DNA of 9,479 nucleotides from Erythrobacter sp. (lineage in GTDB: Bacteria > Pseudomonadota > Alphaproteobacteria > Sphingomonadales > Sphingomonadaceae). The notes beneath the pieces were generated by a model. It had not been told where the DNA came from, searched no databases, and worked only from the letters and a program-made list of their open reading frames with translations. The stretch lies in contig NZOF01000157.1 in the NCBI GenBank assembly GCA_002695185.1, positions 19,203 through 28,681 of the forward strand. Direction: 5' to 3'. Positions 8,980-9,479 of the stretch are shown here, piece by piece (position 1 is the first letter of the stretch; the number at the start of each line of letters is the position of its first letter). The translations under genes were made by a program, and so were the position numbers.

Positions 8980-9479
8980 TGTGTGACGATCCCCGCCAGC
9001 CGCGCTCGGATGGTTGCCGTCAGCTCCTCCGCCTCTGCAAACTGCGCCTCCAGTTGCGCCTGCAATGTCGCGAAGCACTCAGCAAAGGGCGTCTCGTCTT
9101 CCTCCGCCGCTTCGGCCCCCACATAGCGGCCCGGGGTGAGGACGTGGCCGTGGGATCGGATTTCCTCAAGGCTCGCCGATTTGCAAAAGCCCGGAATGTC
9201 GGCGTAACCCTCGCCCAGCCGCCAGGCATGGTAGGTGTCGGCAATGCGGGCAATGTCGGCGTCGGAAAACTCTTTCCGCGTCCGGTCCACCATGAAGCCC
9301 AGCTTGCGGGCGTCGATGAACAGCACCTCGCCGCGCCGGTCGCGCAGTTTGCGGTCGCGTGCGATGCCGTTCGACTTGTCCTTCGCCAGAAACCACAGGC
9401 AGGCCGGGATCTGGGTGGAATAGAACAGCTGCCCCGGGAGGGCGATCATGCAGTCCACGACCTCGCCCTCGATCATGGC
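8976..9479 (-). CDS. hsdM: Type I restriction methylase subunit (HsdM), C-terminal part, runs off right edge
   Basis: Only the last 167 residues are in the window, and the frame is open at the right edge. The segment [21 protein letters not shown] followed by WFLAKDK near the beginning is the conserved stretch that follows the catalytic NPPF region in HsdM proteins; the catalytic motif itself lies outside the window. [18 protein letters not shown] and LTPGRYVG (about 113-120) are also typical. The end is a helical, glutamate- and alanine-rich tail that packs on HsdS. HsdM is the N6-adenine methyltransferase protecting host sites and forms the M2S core with HsdS. The stop overlaps the hsdS start by 4 bp, so both are translated together. 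Confidence 0.95.
   Translation of the reverse strand, partial: AMIEGEVVDCMIALPGQLFYSTQIPACLWFLAKDKSNGIARDRKLRDRRGEVLFIDARKLGFMVDRTRKEFSDADIARIADTYHAWRLGEGYADIPGFCKSASLEEIRSHGHVLTPGRYVGAEAAEEDETPFAECFATLQAQLEAQFAEAEELTATIRARLAGIVTQ

Overview
The window looks like part of a defence and mobile-DNA region of a GC-rich alphaproteobacterium. A Rhodobacterales-type host (for example Paracoccus- or Rhodobacter-like) is my guess from base composition and gene types; no marker gene proves it. All recognised genes lie on the minus strand, so the biological reading order runs from the right edge to the left.

Right two thirds (9479 to 3361): a type I restriction-modification operon in the order hsdM (3' end only), hsdS, fic, hsdR. 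hsdM and hsdS overlap by ATGA, and hsdS and fic by TGATG. hsdR follows after a 106-bp gap that contains a symmetric array of TCACTT repeats. HsdM and HsdS would form the methylase, HsdR adds DNA translocation and cutting, and the Fic protein is an extra AMP-transferase-like passenger carrying its own inhibitory motif.

Middle (about 3045 to 1354): a compact retron-like operon with its own sigma70-type promoter (-35 at 3016-3021, -10 at 2993-2998). In transcript order it has a strongly structured leader that is the likely msr-msd RNA, a 54-residue cationic amphipathic peptide gene that appears undescribed, a small XRE-family helix-turn-helix gene, and a retron-type reverse transcriptase with NAxxH, QGSPxSP and YADD motifs. 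The XRE and reverse transcriptase genes overlap by 14 bp. An unusual point is a 9-bp inverted repeat joining the 5' part of the leader to the start codon of the peptide gene. It could be the a1/a2 stem of the retron RNA, but it could also be chance. The GC-poorer retron genes sit between GC-richer neighbours, which suggests a separate acquisition.

Left third (1353 to 1): about 690 bp without a convincing gene, containing GCAGC/GCTGC hairpins, a striking cluster of TGGATTC and GGCTTCC heptamers (853-1049) and a terminator or attenuator hairpin (763-792). It is followed by the start of a ParB-domain DNA methyltransferase gene that runs off the left edge. Such fusions are common in prophages and integrative elements, so the left edge may be the beginning of a prophage or other mobile element.
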